A stretch of 64,000 bases of DNA, taken from Burkholderia sp. PAMC 26561 (GTDB taxonomy: Bacteria; Pseudomonadota; Gammaproteobacteria; Burkholderiales; Burkholderiaceae). Position numbers and translations under genes: made by a program. The notes below the pieces were generated by a model. That model was not told the origin of the DNA, searched no databases, and saw only the letters and a program-made list of their open reading frames with translations. Positions within the stretch are counted from its first letter, which is position 1; every line of letters begins with the position of its first letter. The DNA is taken from positions 2,852,001 through 2,916,000 of the forward strand of contig NZ_CP014306.1 in the NCBI RefSeq assembly GCF_001557535.2, read 5' to 3'. Positions 41,324 through 50,249 of this stretch are shown here, piece after piece.

Positions 41324-41680
41324 ATGCTGCGGGTTTTAGTCATGGCCGGGGTGCTTGCGTTTCCGCTCAGCGCGGCAGCGTTCACCGGCAACGATCTGAA
41401 CATGCTTTGTACCAAGACGGACACCGCTTCGCGCAGCGCATGCGCGGCTTACATAGAAGGTGCCGCTGACGGCATCTACAACACGATCGAAGCAATCGGC
41501 GGCACTTCCGGTCCGCAGGTAGGCCAGTATTTTTGCCTTCCCGTCGATGTAAAACCGCAAGAGCTGACTGACGCGGTGCGCAAATTTATCGCCGAGAATC
41601 CCGCCCAAGGCACTTTCAACGCGACGACCATGGTTTCCCTGGGGCTGGGTAAAGCCTTTCCGTGCAAGGCGGAAAAGTAA
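41324..41680 (+). CDS. Rap1a/Tai family immunity-like protein
   Basis: 118-aa exported protein. Signal peptide MLRVLVMAGVLAFPLSAAAF, then a Rap1a-like domain with four Cys (LNMLC, SACAAYIEG, QYFCLP, FPCKAEK) and the segment CAAYIEGAADGIYN. In Serratia and others this fold protects against type VI effectors such as Ssp/Tae amidases. No effector or secretion gene is near, so it may be an orphan immunity protein or a domesticated periplasmic protein. Function not proved. Confidence 0.7.
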   Translation: MLRVLVMAGVLAFPLSAAAFTGNDLNMLCTKTDTASRSACAAYIEGAADGIYNTIEAIGGTSGPQVGQYFCLPVDVKPQELTDAVRKFIAENPAQGTFNATTMVSLGLGKAFPCKAEK

Positions 41681-41825
41681 GCGTTTCTTGGCTGTGCGCC
41701 CCTCTGATGCCCGCCGCCTGATCAGCCGGGCACAGCATTTGCTGCACTGCAATACGCCGGTCATGTAACCGGCCTTTTGCAAATCCCGTCGTATCCACCT
41801 TCTCAAGGCTGATTCCACGACGAAG

Positions 41826-43085
41826 ATGATCAATTTCGATACCTTCGAGCGCATCGCTTCGGCGCCGCTCAACACCTGGCCCGGCGCCATTGTCGTAGCA
41901 GCGCTCGCGGTCCTCTTTGCCATCGGCGTACATCGGATCGGCGCACGGATTCTCGTGCGCATCGCGCGGCCGTACCCGCTGATGAGCGTGGTCCTGCGTT
42001 TCATCGATAAACCCGCGCTCGCGCTCCTCATCATCCTCGCGCTCGGCTTCGTGCTGGTCGAAGCGCCGGATTCGCTGCCCTTCGCCGCCGCGTTGCGCGA
42101 CCTGCTGACCCTTTCGTTGATTGTCGCGCTGACGTGGCTCGCCGTGCGTTCGGTCGGCGCCGTGGCCGAAGCGCTGGTTCAGGCCCATCCGCTCGACTCC
42201 AAGGATAATCTGCAGGCCCGCCGGATACACACGCAGGCACGCGTGCTGGCGCGCTCCGTGATGGTGGTCATCGTAATCATTGGGTTTGGTGGCGCGTTGA
42301 TGACGTTTCCGGCCGTGCGGCAGATCGGCGCGAGCTTGCTGGCGTCGGCGGGCGTGGCGGGGCTGGTCGCCGGTATTGCCGCGCGGCCCGTGCTCGGCAA
42401 CCTGATTGCCGGCTTGCAGATCGCGTTGTCGCAGCCCATCCGGCTCGACGACGTCGTCGTGATCCAGGGCGAATGGGGCCGCGTCGAGGAAATCACGGGT
42501 ACCTATGTATCCATCAGGATCTGGGACCAGCGGCGCATGATCGTGCCGCTGCAATGGTTCATCGAGAACCCTTTTACCAACTGGACGCGCAATAGTTCGC
42601 AGATCATCGGGACGGTGTTTTTCTACGTCGATTACCGCATGCCGATGGCGCCATTGCGCGAAGAGCTCGAACGCATCCTCGAGCATGCGCCGGAATGGGA
42701 TGGCCGCGTGCAGGTACTTCAGGTCACCGACGCCACCGAAAAGTCGATGCAGATTCGCGTGCTCGTCAGTTCCTTCGATTCCGGCCTGAACTTCGACCTT
42801 CGATGCCGCGTGCGCGAAGGTCTGCTGAACTTTGCCCAAGCCGAGTTCCCGCAGTTCCTGCCGCGCACGCGGGCGGATTTGGCGCCGGAGGGCGAGCATG
42901 TCGATTTCGTCGCGCCGCTCGACCGGACGCAGGCAAGCAGCGCGATCCGGCCGCCAGTACGCGGAACGGCCAATACGGAAGCCGATCCGGTGGCTAGCCG
43001 CGGAGAGCGGCATGGCCCGGATCCGACGGCGCATTCGGCGGCATCGACAGCGCCCGAGCCTGCCAGCGCGGGCGAGCGGCGCTGA
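41826..43085 (+). CDS. MscS-type mechanosensitive ion channel family protein
   Basis: 419-aa inner-membrane protein with four hydrophobic helices (about 20-38, 55-75, 90-110, 140-165) before the pore helix. The pore/vestibule segment is LLASAGVAGLVAGIAARPVLGNLIAG and the beta domain QPIRLDDVVVIQGEWGRVEEITGTYVSIRIWDQRRMIVP. The C-terminus is Ala/Pro/Arg-rich and probably disordered. Releases solutes on osmotic downshock (family knowledge). It lies immediately upstream of otsA (trehalose synthesis), suggesting osmotic-stress clustering. Confidence 0.93.
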   Translation: MINFDTFERIASAPLNTWPGAIVVAALAVLFAIGVHRIGARILVRIARPYPLMSVVLRFIDKPALALLIILALGFVLVEAPDSLPFAAALRDLLTLSLIVALTWLAVRSVGAVAEALVQAHPLDSKDNLQARRIHTQARVLARSVMVVIVIIGFGGALMTFPAVRQIGASLLASAGVAGLVAGIAARPVLGNLIAGLQIALSQPIRLDDVVVIQGEWGRVEEITGTYVSIRIWDQRRMIVPLQWFIENPFTNWTRNSSQIIGTVFFYVDYRMPMAPLREELERILEHAPEWDGRVQVLQVTDATEKSMQIRVLVSSFDSGLNFDLRCRVREGLLNFAQAEFPQFLPRTRADLAPEGEHVDFVAPLDRTQASSAIRPPVRGTANTEADPVASRGERHGPDPTAHSAASTAPEPASAGERR

Positions 43086-43212
43086 ACGCCGCATCCGACT
43101 TCAAGATCCGGACAAAGTTTGAACTGAGGCCGCCGCCCGGGGCCAAACTCACTACTATTTCCGGATGGACCCGAAAACCCGGACGTCACGAACCAAGAAA
43201 GGAATTCCAGGA

Positions 43213-44619
43213 ATGAGCCGTCTAGTCGTTGTATCGAACCGAGTTGCTTCACCGACAGAAACCAAAGGCTCCGCCGGCGGCCTCGCCGTGGGTGTATTCG
43301 GCGCGCTGAAGGACAGTGGCGGCGTGTGGTTCGGCTGGAGCGGCGACGTGGTGAGCGACACGGTCGCGAACCAGGGCCCGAAGCTCGAACAGGATGGCGC
43401 AGTCACATTCGCGACTGTCGGCTTGCCGAAAAAGGATTACGACCAGTATTACCGCGGTTTTTCGAACGCGACGCTCTGGCCGGTCTTCCATTATCGAAAC
43501 GATCTGGCTGTCTACGACCGCGACGAATACGCCGGATACAGAAGGGTGAACTCGTGGCTGGCGCACCGTGCGATCAAGCTGCTGCAGCCCGACGATGTCA
43601 TCTGGGTCCACGACTACCATCTGATCCCGTTCGGCGAAGCGCTGCGCTCTGAAGGCGTCACCAACCGGATGGGTTTTTTCCTGCATATCCCGTTTCCGTC
43701 GCCGCAGATCCTGCTCAACATTCCGCCGCACGAGGAACTGGTCAAGTCACTATGCTGCTACGACGTGGTGGGTTTCCAGACCCCCGGCGATCAGGCTGCG
43801 TTTCATGACTACATCGTGCGTCACGCGCATGGCACGGCAAGCGCCGACGGTCAGGTGGAAGCCTTTGGCCGAAAGCTGAAAACGGGCGTGTACCGGATCG
43901 GCATTTTCCCCGATGAGATCGCCGAGCAAGCCACGCGTGGCGAAGCACGTCAGGATGTGATGGATCTGAAGCAGAGTCTTGAAGGACGCAAGCTCATCAT
44001 GAGCGTGGACCGGCTGGATTATTCAAAAGGGCTGGTCGAGCGCTTCAAGGCTTTCGAGCATTTCCTCGAGAAATCGCCGGAATGGCGCGGCAATGTCACG
44101 CTCGTGCAGATTGCGCCGCCAACACGCTCCGACGTCGATACGTACCAGCAAATCCGCCATAACCTCGAGTATGAGGCCGGGCGCATCAATGGCCGCTACT
44201 CCGGTCTCGACTACACGCCGATCCGCTACATGAACCAGCGGTATGACCGGTGGAAGCTGATGTCGCTGTTCCGCGAATCGCAGATCGGGCTGGTCACGCC
44301 GTTGCGCGACGGCATGAACCTCGTCGCGAAGGAATACGTTGCGGCGCAAAATCCGGACGATCCCGGTGTGCTCGTCTTGTCCCAGTTCGCCGGCGCCGCC
44401 GACGAAATGACGGGCGCTATCATGGTCAATCCCCACGATATCGTCGGCATGAGCGAAGCGATCGGGCGCGCGTTATCCATGCCGCTTGCCGAGCGTCGCG
44501 AGCGCTATGAGACGAACATGAAAATGCTGCGCAAGTACGATCTCGGCGTGTGGCGCGACTCGTTTCTCGCCGACCTTCGCGGTGTCCCAAAGGGCAAACC
44601 GTCGTCGAAGACGAAATAA
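43213..44619 (+). CDS. otsA: Alpha,alpha-trehalose-phosphate synthase (UDP-forming)
   Basis: GT20 enzyme, 468 aa, joining glucose-6-phosphate and UDP-glucose into trehalose-6-phosphate. Start ATG 43213 (MSRLVVVSNRVASP) follows AGGAATTCCAGGA; a 16-residue extension is rejected. The glucose-6-phosphate contact region SAGGLAVGV is at about 20-28, and WVHDYHLIPFG is conserved. The UDP-glucose site includes VDRLDYSKGL and RDGMNLVAKEYVA. No otsB phosphatase follows, so the phosphatase must be elsewhere. Confidence 0.96.
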   Translation: MSRLVVVSNRVASPTETKGSAGGLAVGVFGALKDSGGVWFGWSGDVVSDTVANQGPKLEQDGAVTFATVGLPKKDYDQYYRGFSNATLWPVFHYRNDLAVYDRDEYAGYRRVNSWLAHRAIKLLQPDDVIWVHDYHLIPFGEALRSEGVTNRMGFFLHIPFPSPQILLNIPPHEELVKSLCCYDVVGFQTPGDQAAFHDYIVRHAHGTASADGQVEAFGRKLKTGVYRIGIFPDEIAEQATRGEARQDVMDLKQSLEGRKLIMSVDRLDYSKGLVERFKAFEHFLEKSPEWRGNVTLVQIAPPTRSDVDTYQQIRHNLEYEAGRINGRYSGLDYTPIRYMNQRYDRWKLMSLFRESQIGLVTPLRDGMNLVAKEYVAAQNPDDPGVLVLSQFAGAADEMTGAIMVNPHDIVGMSEAIGRALSMPLAERRERYETNMKMLRKYDLGVWRDSFLADLRGVPKGKPSSKTK

Positions 44620-44877
44620 GCGGTAATCAAAAAAAACGTTCTCACCACTCAAGAAACGGTCCAAAAACGCCGATGTAACGTTGCAAAACGTGTGTTTCGT
44701 GACTGTAACAGCGTCATGAAAGTGAAAGTTTTGCAAACGCCGGCGCATTCACGGCCAATAATGCGGGTGTCGTCATTACGAGAGGAATGCTCGCGCGTGA
44801 CGACCGGCGACCGTGCTTATCCGGCATTGCACCGGCTAAAGATCGCGGCGACGTAAGACCGAGTGGAGACGAGAACA

Positions 44878-45945
44878 ATGAGAATTGCACAAATAGCACC
44901 CCTGACCGAGTCGGTGCCGCCCAAGCTGTATGGGGGAACCGAGCGGGTCGTGTCGTACATCACCGAGGCGCTAGTCGAGCTTGGGCACGATGTCACGCTG
45001 TTCGCTTCGGGCGACTCCGAGACCAAGGCCAAGCTCGAAGCCGTCTGGCCACGCGCGTTGCGGCTCGACCCGGCTATCCGGGACCGGATTGCGCCACATA
45101 TGCTGCTGATGGAAATGGTTCGCCGTCGCGCCGACGACTTCGACGTCCTGCATTTCCACATGGATTACTACTCGTTCTCGCTCTTCAAGCGGCAGGACAC
45201 GCCGTTCGTCACCACGCTGCATGGCCGGCTCGACTTGCCGGAGCAGCAGCCGATTTTCAACACCTTCAACACCGCGCCGGTCATCTCGATCTCGGATTCG
45301 CAGCGCCATCCATTGCCACAGGCAAAGTGGTTGTCAACCGTGTATCACGGGCTGCCGGAAAAGCGATACATGCCGCAGCCGGCCGACCAGACCTACCTGG
45401 CGTTTCTCGGGCGCATATCGCCGGAAAAACGCGTCGATACTGCCATTCGTATAGCCGGGCGTTGCGGCATGAAGATAAAGATCGCGGCGAAGGTGGACTC
45501 GGCCGATCGCGAGTATTTCGAGCGCGAAATTGCGCCCTTGATGAAGCTGCCGTATGTGGAGTTCATCGGTGAAATCGATGACCATCAGAAAGCCGATTTT
45601 CTCTCCGGCGCCCACGCGCTGCTGTTCCCGATCGACTGGCCCGAGCCGTTTGGCCTCGTGATGATCGAAGCCATGGCGTGCGGCACGCCGGTGATCGCAT
45701 TCAACCGCGGCGCAGTGCCGGAAGTGGTGGACGAGGGCGTGTCGGGGTTTATTGTCGAGGACGAGATTGGCGCGGTTGCCGCCGTGAACCGGCTGCACAC
45801 CATCTCCCGCGCAGGCGTGCGTAAATGCTTCGAGGAGCGCTTCACGTCGCACCGCATGGCGCAACAGTACGTGGATGCTTATCAGGCCGTTGTGAGGGCG
45901 CAGAAGCGTTCACGGCTCAAGCTGATCGACAGCGCCACGAGCTAA
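44878..45945 (+). CDS. Glycosyltransferase family 4 protein
   Basis: GT-B fold transferase, 355 aa from ATG 44878 (MRIAQIAPLTESVPPKLYGGTERV). N-terminal donor/acceptor loop PPKLYGGTERV is typical of the family. The C-terminal donor site is YLAFLGRISPEKRVD and EPFGLVMIEAMACGTPVIA with the E-x7-E pattern. Similar proteins stand next to otsA in Burkholderia relatives; the product may be a sugar polymer or compatible solute. Substrate unassigned. 258 bp of non-coding DNA precede it. Confidence 0.92.
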   Translation: MRIAQIAPLTESVPPKLYGGTERVVSYITEALVELGHDVTLFASGDSETKAKLEAVWPRALRLDPAIRDRIAPHMLLMEMVRRRADDFDVLHFHMDYYSFSLFKRQDTPFVTTLHGRLDLPEQQPIFNTFNTAPVISISDSQRHPLPQAKWLSTVYHGLPEKRYMPQPADQTYLAFLGRISPEKRVDTAIRIAGRCGMKIKIAAKVDSADREYFEREIAPLMKLPYVEFIGEIDDHQKADFLSGAHALLFPIDWPEPFGLVMIEAMACGTPVIAFNRGAVPEVVDEGVSGFIVEDEIGAVAAVNRLHTISRAGVRKCFEERFTSHRMAQQYVDAYQAVVRAQKRSRLKLIDSATS

Positions 45946-45961
45946 AGGACCACGCAAGACA

Positions 45962-46012
45962 AAACCGCCGCGCAGTACGACCTTTAGGGTCGGGCTGCGC
46001 GGCGGTTTTTTT
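45962..46012 (+). terminator. Intrinsic terminator between GT4 and SYLF genes
   Basis: Long stem AAACCGCCGCGCAG / CTGCGCGGCGGTTT with an inner hairpin, then seven T residues. The A-tract at the start makes it usable on the minus strand too. Confidence 0.9.
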
Positions 46013-46046
46013 GCGGCATCAAGTCAACAAGACAGGCTTGGAAACC

Positions 46047-46637
46047 TCAGATGGACAGACGCGAGACCTTCGTGCCTTCCAGTGACAGATTGGCCATCAG
46101 GCCGGCGTTCGTCAGCACGAACACTTCGACCGGCGCGGTTGCTGTCGTCGAATCGATGTTGCCGTTTGCGCCCATCTTGACCAGTGCGACGGATGCATCG
46201 CCGCCCACCGACCAGCCGTCGGTATTGCGGAATTTGTCGAGTGCGTCCTGCGTCATGAACAGGAAGATGATCGACTTGGATTGCGCACCAGCCTGCAAGC
46301 CGATGGAACCCGAGGTCGTGCTGTAATAGCCGACCGAGCTGCCGCCCACTCGCAGCGCGCCCTTGCCGTACTGCGCGCCCACGATGAAGCCCGCCTGGAT
46401 TACCGACGGGAACACCAGCACGCCGCGCGCCTTGCCCACGAGTTCGCGTGAGCCTTTGGCCGTAACGTACAGGCGCTGCATGGTCGCATCGATATCCGAG
46501 TCAATGGAACGGCGTGCGTCCGCGTCGCCTGCCGTCTTTTGTGCGCCCTGGTTCGACGTCGTCGTGCAACCGGCCAGCGCGAAGCCGCCCATTGCAAGTG
46601 CGGCGGTCGATTTGATCATGAAGTTTCGTCTTTGCAT
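46047..46637 (-). CDS. SYLF-domain (YSC84-like) lipid-binding lipoprotein
   Basis: 196-aa exported lipoprotein. Start ATG 46637 follows GGAGAAAACG. The leader QRRNFMIKS looks like a twin-arginine motif, followed by GFALAGC (lipobox), so a Tat-exported lipoprotein is likely. SYLF core AKGVLVFPSVIQAGFIVGAQYGKGALRV has the family pattern (ARGVLVFP...). The rest includes SIGLQAGAQSKSIIFLFMTQDALDKF. SYLF proteins bind phosphoinositides in eukaryotes; the bacterial function is unknown. Confidence 0.9.
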   Translation of the reverse strand: MQRRNFMIKSTAALAMGGFALAGCTTTSNQGAQKTAGDADARRSIDSDIDATMQRLYVTAKGSRELVGKARGVLVFPSVIQAGFIVGAQYGKGALRVGGSSVGYYSTTSGSIGLQAGAQSKSIIFLFMTQDALDKFRNTDGWSVGGDASVALVKMGANGNIDSTTATAPVEVFVLTNAGLMANLSLEGTKVSRLSI

Positions 46638-47014
46638 CGTTTTCTCCATCGTGGTTTTTTGGGAAACCCCATCTAACGAGTGTTCCAGCAGGGCGATTTA
46701 TAACACAGCAGGTCGTTTAACAACACCTTCGCTGATCGCGCAAAGCCTTGCCCCGCTTGGGCTTGAGCACGATAGTACGATCCGGTGAGGTAATTTTGAC
46801 CTGGAGCGGCCCGCCGCTTGGCCGAGCGAGAACCCGCTTGTTTGTGTGAAACATTTTGTGCTCCCGTCCAGCAGATCTGCACTGCGCAAAATACGGGCCA
46901 CCTCAACCAGGAACGGGGAATTACGGTCAAACTTACCCGTAAAAATAAGTTTGAAAGATGGGATGATTTGGTCAAAAAGAAGCGAATTTGTTGTCACAAC
47001 GCAAATGCGCAGTC
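46638..47014. other. Intergenic region between SYLF and membrane protein genes
   Basis: About 377 bp. It includes an AT-richer patch (about 46890-47000) but no supported gene; the ORF at 46698-47273 on the minus strand has no family character and lacks a ribosome site. May hold the promoter of the SYLF gene. Confidence 0.5.
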
Positions 47015-47500
47015 TCATGGTTTGGCGACGTGCGTGGTTTTGTGAGCGGGTTCGTGCGTGGATTGAACGTCGTTTTGCTTCATCGGATGACGCAGTGATC
47101 GACGAATCACACCGATGATCGCGCCGAGTACGAAAAGCGTGATGGCCGGGACCACCCAGTATCCAATGAAGGCAGTCCAGAGATAGCCGAACAGCACGCC
47201 TTTGCGTGTCGCGTATTGGGCGATGGCCTGCTGGTCCAAAGCGGTTTTCGCAGCCAGCATGTCTTGAGGACATCCGGCGCTTCGCGCTTCATCGATCGGA
47301 CCGTGGCAGCGTTGAGCTGCGGGCTGCGCGCGTTGGGTATCGGTGAACGACCAGGTTGAAAGCGTGTGTGACAGGTCCGCGGAGTCATAAGCGAGTTGCT
47401 CGCGGATTTCATTTGCTGCCACGATCATCACCGGGACCGCCCAGAAGACGATCAGCACCAGCCACCGCCTGAACCAGCGGTTTTTATATCGCCACACCAT
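47015..47500 (-). CDS. Hypothetical membrane protein with two helices
   Basis: Unrecognised, 161 aa from ATG 47500 (MVWRYKNRWFRRWLV), preceded by GGAGGCCCGAGG. One helix at about 12-30 (WLVLIVFWAVPVMIVAA), one at about 112-135 (GYWVVPAITLFVLGAIIGV). Between them is a probably periplasmic loop with two Cys (QRCHGPID, SAGCPQDM). The tail is basic and His/Thr-rich. No neighbouring gene gives a hint of function. A longer start at 47605 is possible but would add a proline-rich stretch. Confidence 0.65.
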   Translation of the reverse strand: MVWRYKNRWFRRWLVLIVFWAVPVMIVAANEIREQLAYDSADLSHTLSTWSFTDTQRAQPAAQRCHGPIDEARSAGCPQDMLAAKTALDQQAIAQYATRKGVLFGYLWTAFIGYWVVPAITLFVLGAIIGVIRRSLRHPMKQNDVQSTHEPAHKTTHVAKP

Positions 47501-47819
47501 CCTCGGGCCTCCGTCCGTTGCAGTGCTGCAAACCGGCAAGACTGGCGGACCCGTAGCGCTTGCATGTCGTATTTGTGTCTCAGGGCAGGGCCGCCTCCGC
47601 GTCATCTTATGAGATAAACCGCGTGGCGCGTAGCATGACCGTAGGTGCGCTGCAATAAGAGCGGGTGCGGGTTTTCCCGGCTTTGCGACCCTTTGCCACG
47701 CCTCGCGATGCTTTGTGACGTTCTGCCGCGGGGGGTTTTAGTCGGTCGATCGATAAAAAAGCCGCGGGCCCGAAGGCGCGCGGCTTGCGCGGTAACGACC
47801 CGCGTCACCTCGCTGCGGC
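47501..47819. other. Intergenic region between membrane protein and PsiF gene
   Basis: About 319 bp with no gene; it carries the psiF terminator at 47754-47786 and otherwise GC-rich non-coding sequence. Confidence 0.5.
47754..47786 (-). terminator. Intrinsic terminator of the PsiF gene
   Basis: AAGCCGCG / CGCGGCTT stem with inner pairs and six T residues on the minus strand. Confidence 0.85.
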
Positions 47820-48128
47820 TTATCCCTTGTTGCTCAGGCAGTCTTTCATGAACGCCTTTCGCTCATCGCCTTTCTTGCCGGTAGCAGTCTTGTTGCATGC
47901 CGTCATTTTTTGCTGCTGGGTCATGGGTGCAGCTGCAGCAACTGGCGCCGATGAAAGGCAGTCCTTCATATAAGCCTTGCGGTCGTCGCCTTTCTTGCCG
48001 GCGGCTTGCGTGTTGCAAGTACTCATTTTCGACTGCTGGCTGTTCTGCGCGAACGCTGGCGTTGCAGCGAAGCTCCCGCTTAACGCTACGCCCAGTGCCA
48101 ACGCTGTCATGGTTGCCCGGATCTTCAT
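47820..48128 (-). CDS. PsiF-repeat family exported protein
   Basis: 102-aa secreted protein with a clear signal peptide (ALALGVALSGSFAATPAFAQ). Two PsiF repeats follow: MSTCNTQAAGKKGDDRKAYMKDCLS and MTACNKTATGKKGDERKAFMKDCLS. Each has a Cys pair. The E. coli relative PsiF is induced by phosphate starvation. Repeat duplication is the family norm. Function is unknown. Confidence 0.93.
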   Translation of the reverse strand: MKIRATMTALALGVALSGSFAATPAFAQNSQQSKMSTCNTQAAGKKGDDRKAYMKDCLSSAPVAAAAPMTQQQKMTACNKTATGKKGDERKAFMKDCLSNKG

Positions 48129-48512
48129 GGCGATGCTCCCTCTTTGGATGGATGACGTGCTGCAAGGTGACGCCGGTCGAAATCCAGGACTGGCGTTCGC
48201 CGAACGGCATATATGCTTCGGCGCCTCATTATGGCAAAAAGCCCTACAAATGCCGTACGGTTTCGTACCGATACAGCATGAAAACCTGCGCTCGCGCGTC
48301 GGCGCATGGAAGCGGAAGAACGGTCATCGCTGTACCACGATCAAGGTTGTAAGCTTGTGCTTCACGATGACGGCAATCGACTGTTGCAGGCTTACAATTT
48401 CGCCGGTGCTTGCCGCTGGCTGTCCGCACGCCATGCCGCGTTGCAGCGTCGCCACATTGCGGTTTTCGAAATGTTGCAGACCCGCTTGTTCCAACCGTTG
48501 AAGGAGTCGCGC
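48129..48512. other. Intergenic region between psiF and the next gene
   Basis: About 384 bp between divergent genes. An in-frame extension of the next gene runs upstream through part of it, but lacks a ribosome site or protein-like composition, so I treat it as non-coding. Confidence 0.45.
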
Positions 48513-48794
48513 ATGACCAGCCCCTTGTCAGATCACTACAAAGGTTTTGAAATCAGCGTCCAGGCGTTGCGGCGCGCGAAGGAACGCGACGAGCCCGACG
48601 ACGGCCCGCGCCATTTCGATATCGTCGTGACCATTTCGCGCAGCTCGGCGGGCGAGAGCGGCAGATCGGAGATGTTCGGCGTGCCGGACCAGGAACCGTT
48701 CGAAAGTCCTATCGAAGCAACACGGGCCGGGATCGACTATGCGCGCAAGATCATCGACAAGCAGGTGGAAGGCCAGTCCGTCGATGAACTGTGA
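48513..48794 (+). CDS. Small conserved-looking hypothetical protein
   Basis: 93 aa from ATG 48513, preceded by GAAGGAGTCGCGC (strong ribosome site). Not recognised. Acidic/polar, no signal peptide, no membrane helix. The pattern YKGFEISVQALRRA followed by FDIVVTISRSS suggests a small alpha/beta cytosolic fold. The final helix ATRAGIDYARKIIDKQVEG is amphipathic. Similar small proteins occur widely in Burkholderia relatives (recollection), function unknown. Confidence 0.65.
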   Translation: MTSPLSDHYKGFEISVQALRRAKERDEPDDGPRHFDIVVTISRSSAGESGRSEMFGVPDQEPFESPIEATRAGIDYARKIIDKQVEGQSVDEL

Positions 48795-49004
48795 TGGCTG
48801 CGTCATGTGGATCTGGGTCAATGAGCGGGTGTGCTGAAATCAGGGGCAACAGCAATTGCGGCATGCCGGGGAAACATCCACGCTTGGGGCGCGCGGCTGT
48901 CGGCCAAACAGCCGGTTGAGCCGTTCTACAGGTTCTACGCGTCATAGGTTCAACGCCGTCCTACCCGACATCCGACAACTCGAACAATCCAGGAGATTCG
49001 TTGC

Positions 49005-50000
49005 ATGAACTCACATGACAAGACCGTAAAACCAGCGCTGCGCCGCCGCTTTCTTTCCATCGCGCTGTCGCTTGGCGCTTGCGCTGCGCTGCCTTTGTCG
49101 ATGTATTCGACCGGTGCCGCCGCTCAGACCGCGCACAAGCCCAAGGTCGCGCTCGTGATGAAGTCGCTTGCAAACGAGTTTTTCCTGACCATGGAAACCG
49201 GCGCCAAGGATTACCAGAAACATAATCCGAGCCAGTTCGACCTGATCACGAACGGCATCAAGGACGAAACCGATACCGCCAACCAGATCCGCATTGTCGA
49301 GCAGATGATCGTGTCGAAGGTCGATGCGCTCGTGATCGCGCCGGCGGATTCGAAAGCGCTGGTACCGGTGATCAAGAAAGCGGTCGATGCCGGGATCATC
49401 GTGGTGAACATCGACAACAAGCTCGATTCCGACGTGCTCAAGTCCAAGGACCTGAACGTGCCGTTCGTGGGTCCGGACAATGCCAAGGGCGCGCGTCAGG
49501 TTGGCGAGTATCTGGCGAAGCAGAAGCTCAAGTCCGGCGATGAAGTCGGCATCATCGAAGGTGTCTCGACGACGACAAATGCGCAGCAGCGCACGGCGGG
49601 TTTCAAGCAAGCCATGCAAGCTGCGGGTGTGAAGGTCGTGGCGCTGCAGTCAGGCGACTGGGAAATCGACAAGGGCAACGCGGTGGCATCGCAAATCCTG
49701 AACGCGAACCCGAATGTGAAGGCGCTGCTGTGCGGCAACGACAACATGGCGATTGGCGCCGTGTCTGCAGTTCGCGCAGCGGGCAAGGCAGGCAAGGTGC
49801 AGGTCGTGGGTTATGACAACATCAACGCCATCAAGCCGATGCTCGCCGATGGCCGCGTGCTCGCCACGGCCGATCAATACGCTGCAAAACAGGCAGTTTT
49901 TGGCATCGATACCGCGCTAAAAGCAATTGCCGAGCACAAGAAACAGTCGGAATTGTCCGGGGTGGTGGAAACGCCGGTGGATCTCGTTACCAAAAAGTAG
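49005..50000 (+). CDS. Sugar ABC transporter substrate-binding protein (RbsB-like)
   Basis: Periplasmic binding protein of the ribose/galactose (type I) group, 331 aa. Signal peptide region ends at AAAQTAHK (about residue 43). Core motif KVALVMKSLANEFFLTMETGAK, then VDALVIAPADSKALVPVI, GIIVVNIDNKLD, TADQYAAKQAVFGI. First gene of a cassette with an RbsA-like ATPase and a LacI regulator but no permease. Ligand likely a pentose or hexose; not readable from sequence. Confidence 0.92.
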   Translation: MNSHDKTVKPALRRRFLSIALSLGACAALPLSMYSTGAAAQTAHKPKVALVMKSLANEFFLTMETGAKDYQKHNPSQFDLITNGIKDETDTANQIRIVEQMIVSKVDALVIAPADSKALVPVIKKAVDAGIIVVNIDNKLDSDVLKSKDLNVPFVGPDNAKGARQVGEYLAKQKLKSGDEVGIIEGVSTTTNAQQRTAGFKQAMQAAGVKVVALQSGDWEIDKGNAVASQILNANPNVKALLCGNDNMAIGAVSAVRAAGKAGKVQVVGYDNINAIKPMLADGRVLATADQYAAKQAVFGIDTALKAIAEHKKQSELSGVVETPVDLVTKK

Positions 50001-50249
50001 TAAGTATCTGCATGGAAAATGGGATTCGTCTGTCGAAATCTGTCTAAAATCTCAAGAACCGGGCATCGCTGCCGATAATTGAAGCAACGGCCGGGTCGTC
50101 GATGCGCCATGGAGATGACTGGCCAGGCGATGTTCAGCGTGGTTTTTACTGACGCGAAGGACCGGAGACGGCTTGTCAGAAGGGCTTGCCTGCAAACGAT
50201 TGCGGCGTGCCTTGCGTGACAGCGTCCGGTCCGCAGCAGCGGGAAGGCG

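Noticed and set aside
46698..47273. 191-aa minus-strand ORF across an intergenic region
   Set aside because: No family character, overlaps the better-supported membrane protein gene, no ribosome site.
48306..48512. 69-residue N-terminal extension of the small hypothetical protein
   Set aside because: No ribosome site or folded-protein composition; the internal ATG 48513 has GAAGGAG upstream.
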